Of a stretch of DNA of 64,000 nucleotides, positions 10,097 to 20,300 are shown in pieces. The stretch comes from Bacteroidales bacterium (lineage in GTDB: Bacteria; Bacteroidota; Bacteroidia; Bacteroidales; UBA4417), in the NCBI GenBank assembly GCA_016707785.1, contig JADJGZ010000001.1, forward strand, positions 372,001-436,000. The letters run 5' to 3'. The notes under the pieces were generated by a model. That model made no database searches, had not been told where the DNA came from, and worked only from the letters and a program-made list of their open reading frames with translations. Every line of letters begins with the position of its first letter. Position 1 is the stretch's first letter. The translations under genes and the position numbers were made by a program.

Positions 10097-10857
10097 GAGA
10101 TTTGGATGCTGCCGTTCGATTGTCCGCAGGTGGCATCAGTAGCAGTGACGGCCAGAATCTGCGGGCCACCCAGGCTGTTGATAATTACAGGGTTATTCAG
10201 ATAAGGTGTTTCGCAGAAGTCATCCTTTACCTTAATAGTGTAGCTTCCGGCTGATAAATTCGTAAACAGGCTGTCGGATGACCAGCTTGTTCCATTGTCG
10301 ATGCTGAACTGCAGGGTTCCGGTTCCGGTGGCAGAGATTTGGATACTGCCGTTTGATTGTCCGCAGGTGGCATCAGTAGCAGTGACGGCCAGAATCTGCG
10401 GGCCACCCAGGCTGTTGATGATTACCGGGTTATTCAGGTAAGGCGTTTCGCAGAAGTCATCCTTTACCTTAATAGTATAGGTGCCGGCTGATAGATTCGT
10501 AAACAGGCTGTCGGATGACCAGCTTGTTCCATTGTCGATGCTGAACTGCAGGGTTCCGGTTCCGGTGGCTGAGATTTGGATACTGCCGTTCGATTGTCCG
10601 CAGGTGGCATCAGTTGCAGTGACGGCCAGAATCTGCGGGCCACCCAGGCTGTTGATGATTACCGGGTTATTCAGGTAAGGTGTTTCGCAGAAGTCATCCT
10701 TTACCTTTATATTATAGGTACCGGCTGACAGATTCGTAAACAGGCTGTCGGTTGACCAGCTTGTTCCATTGTCGATGCTGAACTGCAGGGTTCCGGTTCC
10801 GGTGGCTGAGATTTGGATGCTGCCGTTTGATTGTCCGCAGGTGGCATCTATTGCCTG
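8602..10857 (-). repeat. Ten tandem 237-bp (79-aa) near-identical SprB-type repeats
   Basis: A fixed landmark (cgatgctgaactgc on the + strand) recurs at 8641, 8878, 9115, 9352, 9589, 9826, 10063, 10299, 10536 and 10773. Eight of the nine intervals are exactly 237 bp; the interval 10063-10299 is 236 bp. Each unit encodes DATCGQSNGSIQIS, then TGTLQFSIDNG, LFTNLSAGTY and DDFCETPYLNN. Units differ at only a few mostly synonymous positions, which implies recent amplification or ongoing homogenisation. The last unit (about 8640) is diverging into the non-repeated sequence. Confidence 0.95.
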
Positions 10858-11460
10858 AACGGATAAGATTGAAAGATTATCGATAGTAACTTCCAGTGAT
10901 GAAGTTGAGGGGATACATGCGTTAGAGTTCCCATTGCCATAGGCTGTTAGTGTAAGAATGACTGTTCCTTGAAGTATATCATCCGGACCAGCAAAATATT
11001 CGGGATTAAGCAGGCTTGAATCACTGAAATAGCCGTCTCCATTGCTACTCCAGACTAAATAACTGTAATCGGATGCCTGGGCACCGGTAACAGAAACCTG
11101 TAAAGTATTGCACAATATGAATCCAGGGCCTGCATCAGCAAAAGGCTGAGCAAATACTTCAATAGTACCTAATTCCATGACTGCATCACAATCATTTGCT
11201 GAATGTTGTATGCAAGAAAGCTGATAAAGTCCTGCAGTGACATTCCATTCAATTTCAACTGTGTCGGCGGTACTTAGAAGTATATTTTGAGTGCCTGAAG
11301 GATCTTCGATCTTCCAGGTATAAGTTGCATTTGGTTCACCATCGATCCTGTAATGGCGAACGGCTCCAATACATACCTTGTCGATACTATACTGGCTGAA
11401 TGATTGGAGTCCAATCACCAACAGTATAGCGAACAATATGTATCTGAGCACTTTATGCAT
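9991..11460 (-). CDS. N-terminal fragment of the broken SprB-repeat adhesin
   Basis: This 489-codon frame contains the signal peptide, an Ig-like domain (about 11380-10890) and the first SprB-type repeats. It runs in the correct phase until 10097, where the missing base moves it into an out-of-frame tail (PPEPEPCSSAS onward) ending at 9991. As drawn, the product would be secreted to the periplasm but lack the T9SS sorting domain. It starts 5 bp after the stop of the 218-aa gene, so the two are almost certainly co-transcribed. Confidence 0.75.
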   Translation of the reverse strand: MHKVLRYILFAILLVIGLQSFSQYSIDKVCIGAVRHYRIDGEPNATYTWKIEDPSGTQNILLSTADTVEIEWNVTAGLYQLSCIQHSANDCDAVMELGTIEVFAQPFADAGPGFILCNTLQVSVTGAQASDYSYLVWSSNGDGYFSDSSLLNPEYFAGPDDILQGTVILTLTAYGNGNSNACIPSTSSLEVTIDNLSILSVQAIDATCGQSNGSIQISATGTGTLQFSIDNGTSWSTDSLFTNLSAGTYNIKVKDDFCETPYLNNPVIINSLGGPQILAVTATDATCGQSNGSIQISATGTGTLQFSIDNGTSWSSDSLFTNLSAGTYTIKVKDDFCETPYLNNPVIINSLGGPQILAVTATDATCGQSNGSIQISATGTGTLQFSIDNGTSWSSDSLFTNLSAGSYTIKVKDDFCETPYLNNPVIINSLGGPQILAVTATDATCGQSNGSIQISPPEPEPCSSASTMEQAGHPTACLRIYQPAPILLR

Positions 11461-11465
11461 TTCTA

Positions 11466-12122
11466 TCAGTATTGATATATATGTGAACTCACAGGGCGAG
11501 GTTTAACCATAAGTTCGACCGGCAGTGTGGGTACGTTATTGGTTCCGTTAGCATCACTTACTTCAAGTACCTGGTAAGATGTTGTTACCGAAGGATTCAA
11601 AGGAATGATGAAAGGGCTGGAAGTTATATCAGAGTATGTTTGAGATGTGGTTCCATCGAACAGCGTCACAGACCAGGGGCCTTCGCCGGTTAACTGGATA
11701 TTAAGTGCAGAGGTATCTCCTGTACAGATGGGTTCAGGTTGTGCAATAACTGCAGTTGGAAGAGATTCAAGTACTGTCATTTTACCCACTTTCAGGTTCA
11801 TTGTACATCCGGCCCGTGAGGCAGTTACTTTGTAGAAGTATGTACCCGGAATGAGCCAGGTAACACTTACATCAGGGCCAGTTGAGACACCATTTAAGAA
11901 GAAAGCTTCAGAATTCGGACAATTTCCGGGAGTATTGGCGAGGTTAATTCCATCGACCTCATTATAGAGTTCCCAGGAATAGGTATCACCTGGAACGGCA
12001 ATCACAGAAAGGTTATAAGTCTGACCAGCTGACACAGATACCTGGGCCATGGCAGAAGCCATAGTCATTACCAGTATTCCTACCAGTAATAATCGGTACC
12101 CTATGTGTTTAAACTGTGTCAT
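11466..12122 (-). CDS. Small secreted protein with Ig/PKD-like folds
   Basis: This 218-aa protein has a signal peptide (cleavage near AMAQ at residue 27), then two beta-rich Ig/PKD-like segments, recognisable by YSWELYNE and by PICTGDTSALNIQLTGEGPWSVTL with a terminal TSYQVLEVSDANG strand. There is no sorting domain, lipobox or catalytic motif. It lies 5 bp upstream of the broken adhesin and downstream of another small secreted protein. Small Ig-like proteins of this kind are common in Bacteroidota adhesin-PorP loci and may be accessory surface subunits (inference). Function unknown. Confidence 0.75.
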   Translation of the reverse strand: MTQFKHIGYRLLLVGILVMTMASAMAQVSVSAGQTYNLSVIAVPGDTYSWELYNEVDGINLANTPGNCPNSEAFFLNGVSTGPDVSVTWLIPGTYFYKVTASRAGCTMNLKVGKMTVLESLPTAVIAQPEPICTGDTSALNIQLTGEGPWSVTLFDGTTSQTYSDITSSPFIIPLNPSVTTSYQVLEVSDANGTNNVPTLPVELMVKPRPVSSHIYQY

Positions 12123-13078
12123 TCAGACGAGTAACTGTTATTTTTTTTCGTGAAAAAGTACTTTCGAGCAGCCAGGATAGTTTTCTGACATTTCTACTTC
12201 TTTTTTTTACATTTTATCACCTATTCACATTATTATCAAGCATTTAATTCCAGGTTAAGTAGGACCCAAGAGGGCATACCTCTCCCATTACCGGTCTTAA
12301 GGGCCGGTTTCCTGCCATCTTTTTTCGCCATCGGAACCTGATTTTTCGCCAGATTTGACTGAATATCAGATCATGATGTTCAGGGAGAATTCTGCGATTA
12401 TTCCGTTTGAATACAGCAATGATTGTGGCATCCCTGGGCATTGGACCGGAACTTTGCCTGAGCTTAATTGCCCTATAAGAGGCAAATGTTCCATCTCTTG
12501 CATGGGTTATGCTACTATCAGCTCCAATTCCATCCCTTGCATGCCTCGTTAAGATCTGGCCATGACCAGGGAGTGGACCATGTTTATTATAGAATCTATT
12601 CATTTGACTTCAATTGAGTCAGATTTGAATCATTCAATCGCAATACTAGTGTACATCACAGGATATGATTATACAATGCATGAAGCTCATCTTCATCCTA
12701 CATCAGTTATAATGATCGGATGAATACCAGTTCCAATAAATACAATAAGGCCCCTACCCTTTTCAAGAAAGAGAAGCTGCCATTGCACTCATGTTATGGT
12801 GCATGATTCATGATGTCATGATTGCATATTTCAGATCATATCTTTCAGAAATGTTTCTTCCAGGATCGTCTCCTGAATTTGAAGTTCTTACAGAAAGTGC
12901 ATCAAATCGACCAGGAAATGCCTGTATTTTTCCTGAGCCACAAGGCTCACATGGCATCTGCCGGTTTTATATCCGCTCATTCTATTTGTTTCTCATACTA
13001 CCTCTCCTTTAACCTGCCATTCAACTGCAGGTAAAAGGAGTCATTAGTATGAAAAAGCAACAAGGTATGATCATGCCG
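12123..13078 (-). other. 956-bp gap without a supported gene
   Basis: No frame here shows a signal peptide, a conserved motif or the local codon pattern. The longest ORFs (12244-12603 on -, 12791-13034 on +) are compositionally odd and overlap one another. The stretch contains a short imperfect internal repeat of a Ctc/ccttgcatg type near 12495 and 12533. It separates two genes of the same orientation, so it may hold the promoter and leader of the 218-aa/adhesin pair. I see no clear -7 element. Confidence 0.5.
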
Positions 13079-14167
13079 TTATGGCTTAACCGGTAAGAAA
13101 GGTGTTGGTGTAACAGCCTGTACATCCGGTCTTGGAGTGATCGTTTGGTAGGCGATATCATTGGTAAAGCCATCAACCACCAGGTTTGGACAAGGAGGTG
13201 AATTGGGGCCATTATCATGATGAACGTCACCTAATGGAGGAGTAGCTGACAGCATTGTAATACCATCGACAGCAACTGCAACCTGCTCAGCAGTAAGTCC
13301 TTCGTAATTGCTGGCACCATTTGAATGGTCGATGATGATGCGAATAAAGATGGATTCCCCTGCTGCACCAATGGTAGTTCCTGTGCCAGGTACAACGGGA
13401 TCAACAGAAGTATAAACACCTGCTGCCAAAGTCATTGCATGAGTTGCAGCAAAAGAGGTAGCGGAAGACCATACTACTTCTGAAACTGTTTCTTCAGGAT
13501 CTAAACCGGCAATGGTGATGCTGGGTAACCAAGACACAGACCAGTTAGCAGCAGACACTTCATAATAGAGTGTATCTGCACCGAAATCATATATAACTCC
13601 TTCAGGTGCTGTTGCATCATAATCAGCACTTACAATGTCGGAGATACAACGGTCGATGTTTGTTCCGTAACCCGGCTGAAGCACTTTACTTGCATTAAGG
13701 TTAGCAATATCAAGGGTGAAAGCATTGATAGGCTGGATCTTGTAAACCTTCATATTATTAGGGCTACAGGTGCCATTATCATTCACCACATTGATGATTA
13801 CGAATACAGGGTTTGCCGGATCGTAGGTAAAACTGTTCCAGGTAAGTGAAATTGAGTTACCATCAACTGTTCCTACGTTATAATTGGCACCTGCTGCTGC
13901 CAGGAATGCACTGGTACCGGGAACTTCCGGGGTGGCAACCAGTACTTTATTTGTGATAAAAGTCTGGTCTTGTGTAACTCTCCATAAATAGGTCTTAGTA
14001 CCCGGAGGGGTGGGAACATTCACTTCATAAGTGTAAGGTGTACCTGCAATAGGATGCAGAGCATCAGCGGGAAGACAGGTGATCGTTCTTGGAGCTAACT
14101 GAGCCATGGATGTAGAGATACCTATGGCCAGGAAAGCTGCCAACATTAATAAAAGTTGCTTTTTCAT
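13079..14167 (-). CDS. Secreted hypothetical protein of the adhesin locus
   Basis: This 362-aa protein has a clear signal peptide (MKKQLLLMLAAFLAIGISTSMAQ). The mature part is beta-rich with PKD/Ig-like strands (TYLWRVTQDQ; SISLTWNSF; VFVIINVVNDNGTC), a short central segment (FTLDIANLNASKVLQPGYG) and a C-terminal part rich in Ala, Val and Thr. No enzyme motif and no T9SS tail were found. Its place between the 2536-aa repeat protein and the SprB-type adhesin suggests a surface or periplasmic accessory of that system; this is inference from position only. Confidence 0.75.
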   Translation of the reverse strand: MKKQLLLMLAAFLAIGISTSMAQLAPRTITCLPADALHPIAGTPYTYEVNVPTPPGTKTYLWRVTQDQTFITNKVLVATPEVPGTSAFLAAAGANYNVGTVDGNSISLTWNSFTYDPANPVFVIINVVNDNGTCSPNNMKVYKIQPINAFTLDIANLNASKVLQPGYGTNIDRCISDIVSADYDATAPEGVIYDFGADTLYYEVSAANWSVSWLPSITIAGLDPEETVSEVVWSSATSFAATHAMTLAAGVYTSVDPVVPGTGTTIGAAGESIFIRIIIDHSNGASNYEGLTAEQVAVAVDGITMLSATPPLGDVHHDNGPNSPPCPNLVVDGFTNDIAYQTITPRPDVQAVTPTPFLPVKP

Positions 14168-14334
14168 GTTTTTAATTTTTAATTGATTGTGAATGAAACT
14201 TTGTTTTCTTTGCTTTTTTCAAAATTGTTGTTAATGTTCATAATTCATTGAATTAGTGATTGAGTTGGGTCAGATGTTAATTTTTTTTATTTATCCATAG
14301 GCATACTATTAGTTTGACATCAGTTGATTTTTTA

Positions 14335-17300
14335 TTATTGTTTAATTACGTTTGGACGAGGAGTTATGGTTATATTGACTTCATAAATTGCAGATGCATT
14401 TCCATTGCAGTCCACCACCTGGTAGCTGATTTTATGGATCAGGTTACCGGTTAATATTCCCGGGAACTGAATATCACTGCTGTAGGTGGATGGTTGTCCG
14501 GTGAAATACAATGAGGGTAAAGCAGGGAGGATACTTCCATCAGCAAAATCGATGTGCCAGCGGATTTCCGGAGTACAACCCAGGCTGCAGTTATCGGTAA
14601 TAGCGGAAATATCCAGGTCAAAAGTTGTACTTCCTGCTATAAATGTGTAATACTCAGGTCGATCTGGCTGAATATCCATGGTTGGGTCATAATAAACTGC
14701 TGTATTAATCGACTCAACGCAGAAACTAAAGGGTCCCGGCAATACAAATGCAGGTGGCTGATCATCAACTACTGTTATTGTTTGGTAGCATGTATCAGAA
14801 CCTGAGATATTGGAAGCAATCCAACGAATCGTGGTTGTACCCAGGTTAAAGGTATAGGGGTTTGGAAGAATCGGAATCCCGGTACCGGAGCCTGTTGTTG
14901 CCCCAGACATTTGCCATTGCCAGCTTACAGGTAAAGCCCCGGAATTGAGAGCAGGTATCCCTGGATCTAATGAAGCTATGCATAAACCGGATTGTGTATT
15001 CTGCAAAATATCAGCCGGACAGGTGATATCAGGAGGGTCGTTAGGTGTAATTGTTACAGTAAAGCTGCAGTATGATGAATTTCCACATAAGTCGGTCACA
15101 GTATAGCTTACGGTCGTTGTTCCAACATTGAACTGGTAGGGTGACGGAATAAAACCGGTCCCTGCCCCCGTTGAAGGTGCTGACAGGCTCCATGAAAAGA
15201 TCAATGAATCTGCAACAGAACAATTATCGGCAGCTGAAGGAGCTGATAAAGAAACGTTGGCAAATTCTTCTCCCGGTTCAGCAGGAAGTGTTACAGATGC
15301 AGGGCAAGACAATGCGGGAGGATTAATATCTTCAACCAGAATTTCTTCCTGGCAAATTGCATTACAGCCATTAACATCAGTTGTCATTAATGTCAGCAGG
15401 AATGTTTCATCACAGAGGTCACCTGCAGTGACACTTACTACCTGAGCATTAAATGGACCAGTAATAGCACCATTTCCTGAGATCGACCAGGCATAATTGC
15501 TCATTGCTGCCTGTCCTGAATATTGATTTCCGGAAGTCCCGGGACAAACCGGGCTGGAACCACTGATGATACAAGTGGGCAGGGAATTGATCGTGATGGT
15601 ATGACTTACATTCTGAGTTTGGGAACAGCCATTATCTGAACTGATTGAAACGATGGTATAAATATATGTCCCGGGCATATTAGTGGGAACTGACAGTTCC
15701 ACTGATGAACCAAATGTTGTGGTGATGGATTGCTGTGCACCACCATTGATGGTATAAAGGAAAGTATAAGGTGCTGTCCCATCTGTTCCTGTGAAAGTAA
15801 GGATCGGGGAAATGGAATACAGACAAGCAGAAGTGGGTCCTGTGATAGATGCTGAAGGTAATGGATAGACAATAATATCAATGGAATCGGTAAGTGGAGG
15901 ACAGCCATAACCATCAGATACAGAAAGATAATACCTTCCGCTGCCATTCGTTGTAATCCCATTGATTACAGGATCTTTCAGAGTGGAGGTAAATCCTCCC
16001 GGACCTGTCCATGAGTAGGAAACCGGGGGCTTTCCACCTGTCAGGTTTGCAAACAGTTGAACGTTTTCACCTTCACAGAATATACCATCTCCACTACAAG
16101 TAGGGTCAGTAGAAAATGGGATTGGGGCCAGGGTTCCAAACGAGATATCATCAATACCAAAATCGTTTCCGTTTGCTGATGTATTGAGGTCAAGAATTTC
16201 AATTATAGCAGTGGTTGAAGCCCCTGAATTCCAGGTACCATAGAATCTATCCTTGAGCAGCCAGGGATTATTGAGTATATTTTGTCCAGCGGTTAGAAAA
16301 GCAGTAGTTCCAACCTGAGTACCATTTACTGAGAATCTAAGTTCAGCATAGGGAGATACATTATTCAAGCTGATGGCCCAGGCAGAAAAGTAATAATCTG
16401 TATTCGGAAGGACAGTTACTGTTTCTCTCCAAACAAAGGGCTGAGGAGCATATTTAGCTCCGTTAACAATAAGGAAATTGGCATTACCGGTTCCACTACC
16501 CGTGGTATGGTCATAGCCCCAGAAGTTACTATGGTTAAAATTCGCGTTGCTGTTAATGGCATATTCACTTTCCGGAGCAACCAATCCATTTGCAGTGGGG
16601 TCATAAGCATAACCTGAGGTGAAACCTGTATTACCTGCAGAAAAGTCACCATTTACAACCAGTTCGGAAGAAACTGAAAGGTATGCAGCACCGGTACATC
16701 CATTGGCATTTGTCACAACAACACTGTACATCCCGGCGATATCCACTTTTATTGCTTGAGTGGTTTCTCCTGTATTCCAGAGGTAAGTTCCACCACCTGA
16801 AGCCGTGAGCACAATCATGCCGGGAACGCTGCAATAATCGGCAACAATTTCAGGTTCCGGCACTGGATAAGCATTCACAGTAACAGAAGCATTTCCACTG
16901 CAGGTTGTTAAAGGATCTGTATAAGAAACCAGATACTGTGTAGTTGTAGTAAGTGTAACTCCCACAGGATCTTCTGCAGTAGATGTGAATCCGGCAGGAT
17001 TGGAACTCCAGCTGATAGCCGGCAGATTAGTAGGTGTTCCTGTGAGGACTACATTATCAATAGCCCAATAGCGTCCCCTGTTTGAACCACAGTAATAGTT
17101 GAATCTTACTAAGAAAGTACTGCTATTGATATAGGTAGCACCTAGTGAGAGTACCACATTTTGAAAACTTCCGGGAGACCCCCTGTCATTGGTGTAGGTA
17201 GCTACCGTTGACCAGGAAGTCCCATTATTAGTGGAAACTTCAACTTTGGCAGACTCTCCAGTAGTACTGTTAAAGTCATAATAATGCCAGAATGAAAGTG

Positions 17301-20300
17301 ATAAATCGGAATATCCAACAGTGCTCAATAGTGGAGAAACCAGCGTGGTCGCGGTAACTGTGCCATTTTGAGAACGGCTGTCGGAAAGATAGAATTGACT
17401 TACATCGTTGGAATGAAGAGTCTGGCTATTCGTCACGTAGCCATCAGGCCTTAATGTCCAGGTTGCATTTGCAGTTGTTCCACCGGTAGAAGTATTTGTC
17501 CGGGCCCAGGTATTGGTAGCCGCATTGAAGTCTTCACTCATAATGGTAGGTGATGCAGCCCATGATGAGGATGAATTCAGGTTAAACAGGGATCCCGGAC
17601 AAACAGATGCAGCAGAGGATGAAGCACTCACTGTTGGAATGGGGTTAACAGTGACTGTTATAGTCAGAGGATTACCCTGGCATAAGTTAGTTTGGGAGGT
17701 CGGAACTACAATATATTGAACACTTCCTGCAATGCTATTGCTGGAATTCAGAAGTACCTGGTTGATTTCATTTCCTGTACCAGGGGAATAACCTGAAATG
17801 CCCCCCGAGATTGTGCCTATTGACCATGTATAAGTTGAAGTTACTGATGCTGCCAGTGTAAGGTAAAAAGCTGAACCGCTGCAAACACTGTATGATGCGG
17901 CATTCAGCAGCGAAGGTTTTGGATGAACTGTGACAATTACTGAAACAGGAATTCCCTGGCATGAACCCGACCCGGAAGTTGGCACAACGAGATATTCTAC
18001 TGTTCCATCTAAAGCATTACCCGGATTATTCAATACCTGGGAAATAAGGTCTCCTGTACCAGCTGAAGCACCGGTAATTCCACCTGTTATTGTTCCGATG
18101 GTCCAACTATAAGATGAGGGTATATTTGATGTAAGTGGAATATTAGTTGTTGCACCACTGCATATTTCAACAGCTGTGGCATTCGTCAGAATGGGCCTGG
18201 GATGAACTGTGAGTTTAACAGTGAAAACATCACCCTTGCATCCTGATGCGCTAACCGGTTCTAAGGTATAGAGCACATCCACCGGAAGAAGTGTAGTATT
18301 TGACCAGGCATCATCAGCAATCACTGTTTCAGAAAAGCCTGTCCCGGTTACGGGATTACCTGCCACAGCAGGGAGACCATTGCTATTAATTGAAAATATA
18401 TTATAAGAAGCTACAGGTTCTGCATTGGTGCTGGCATCTAAAAGCAATCCTGATGCTGAGTTGCTGCATATTGTGGCTGTTTGAGATGGAACAACAGGAG
18501 CAGGATTAACATTTATTAATACGGATGTGGAAGTGTTGGTACAAACATTAGCTGTTGCAGTGATATTATATGTAACCTGGGAAACAAGTCCGGAAGTGTT
18601 CATGATCAATTCATTGATCTGAGTACCGGTGCCATTTGCATTGAAGGTTGTTCCTGATCCGGTGGTCAATATTGCTTCCCAGTTGAACAATGTGCCTGTA
18701 ATATTGCTACCCAGCACTATATGAGTGCTCTCGCCAGAACAGATGGTTTGTTCGAGTGAGGAAGGATTTACTGTGACTGTGATAATTTGATTCAAAGTAA
18801 TAGTAACACTGTTCGTGTCTGAACAACCGGTAACCTGATTCACTTCAATCAAGGTGTATGTTGTTGAAGTTGTCGGGGTTACTGTGGGATCAGATTCAGT
18901 AGAGGAATAACCGGGAGGATCGGAAGTCCAGGAATAAGTATTCCCTGGTACGGCAGGCCCTCCAATCTGGATGCTGGCGCCTTCACATATCGTTGAATTA
19001 TTCCCTGTAAAGGCTTGGGGAGTATCTTTAATATTCACCATCAGGCTTGAAGCCGGTCCATTGCCGCATGAATTTGAAGGAACCACTATTACATTACCAG
19101 TGGTATTTCCTGTGGATGCACTGATTGATGAAGTTCCCTGTCCTGAAAGAATTACCCATCCTCCCGGAACTGACCATGTATAGGTAACTCCCGAAATCGC
19201 AGTTACTGAAAAATTCTGTATTTCCCCTCTGCACAGACTATTGCTGCCTGAAATCACTCCTGCCGAAACCGGCAGTGGGTCAACAGTTACCGGAAAAGTG
19301 TCTGAAAGACCATTCCCGCATGAATTTGAAGCAAATACAGCAATATTTCCGCTGTTACTTCCAACCAGAACCGTCAGGGTATGGGTTCCCTGACCACTCT
19401 GGAGAATCCATCCGGCAGGAATCGTCCAATGGAAAGTTGAACCGGTAATGGCTGGTATGGTATATACCTGCACTGAACCTTCGCAAGGTGTTTGAGAACC
19501 GCTTATTGGTCCGGACTGAGGTGGAATCAAACTTTCTACTACGACAGTAATGGATGATGGAGAGCCATTGCCGCATGAGTTGGAAGGGGTAACTGTAATA
19601 GTTCCTGAAGTCGTTCCAACCGTAACCTGTATGCTATTAGTACCCTGCCCGGAAATGAGTGTCCAATCGGCTGGTACTGACCAGGTATAAGTGACATTGG
19701 CAACATTTGTTACGGAATAAACCTGCGATGAAGCGACACAAACCGTATCATTTCCGCTAATAGGTGAAGGCTGGAGAGGAATTGCTGAAAGAGGACTCAC
19801 TGCCAGTGTCCTTGAAGCCCCTCCCCCACAGGTATTGGATGGACTTACCGAAATATTGCCTGGTGTGGCCCCAACGGTGACAGTAATGGAATTGCTGCCC
19901 TGCCCTGAACTTATGGTCCAGCCAGCCGGGACACTCCATAAATAAGTGGTTCCCGGGATATTAACAACTGAATAAGATGCTGTTGACCCTGAGCATGGAA
20001 CCGTATTTCCAGTGATAACTGATGGAAGTGATGGAGCTGAAATCTGAATGGTAACAGCTAAGGATTGTGAAGTGCCATTCCCACATGCATTAGAGGGAGT
20101 AACGGTGACATTCCCACTATTTGCGGAAGTGGTAACAAGTATCGAATTGGTTCCCTGCCCAGAATTGATGGTCCAGCCCACAGGAACGGTCCAGGTGTAA
20201 GTAATCCCAGCCACATTGATAACACTGTATGCCTGGGTTGATAATTTACAGGCAATGGCATTTCCAGAGATAGCGGAAGGTTGAGAAGGTATGTTTATAA

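Larger units (their letters stand above)
6901..11460 (-). pseudogene. SprB-repeat / cohesin-like / CHU_C surface adhesin, broken by two frameshifts
   Basis: Read across two single-base shifts, this is one gene of about 1519 codons. Order: signal peptide (MHKVLRYILFAILLVIGLQSFSQ from 11460); an Ig-like region; ten 79-residue SprB-type repeats; three further SprB-like repeats (for example ISCHGGNDGYAEAIVEGG); a cohesin-like domain (YGFKDIVSFGLNLKYDP, about 7840-7480); an Ig-like domain; and a C-terminal CHU_C/T9SS type B sorting domain (AFTPNGDGLNDVF, FNKWGQQIFES, GWDGTFNG). One base is missing between 10096 and 10097 compared with the other nine repeats. An extra base near 7370-7390 restores the original phase. 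Either the gene is inactive or these are sequencing or assembly errors; the coding pattern is intact outside the two points, which favours error or recent loss. It is the natural cargo of the adjacent PorP/SprF protein. Confidence 0.8.

Noticed and set aside
8601..10678. Repeated + strand ORFs of about 60 codons (at 8601, 9111, 9822, 10481) with nearly the same protein
   Set aside because: They are antisense shadows of the 237-bp coding repeats; the - strand frame carries the SprB-type protein.
8602..10857. CRISPR-like regular repeats
   Set aside because: The repeat unit is 237 bp with no spacers, is in a coding frame, and no cas genes are present.
12244..12603. - strand ORF of 119 codons between the small secreted genes
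   Set aside because: Arg/His-rich composition unlike its neighbours, no signal peptide or motif, and overlapping ORFs on the other strand; treated as non-coding.
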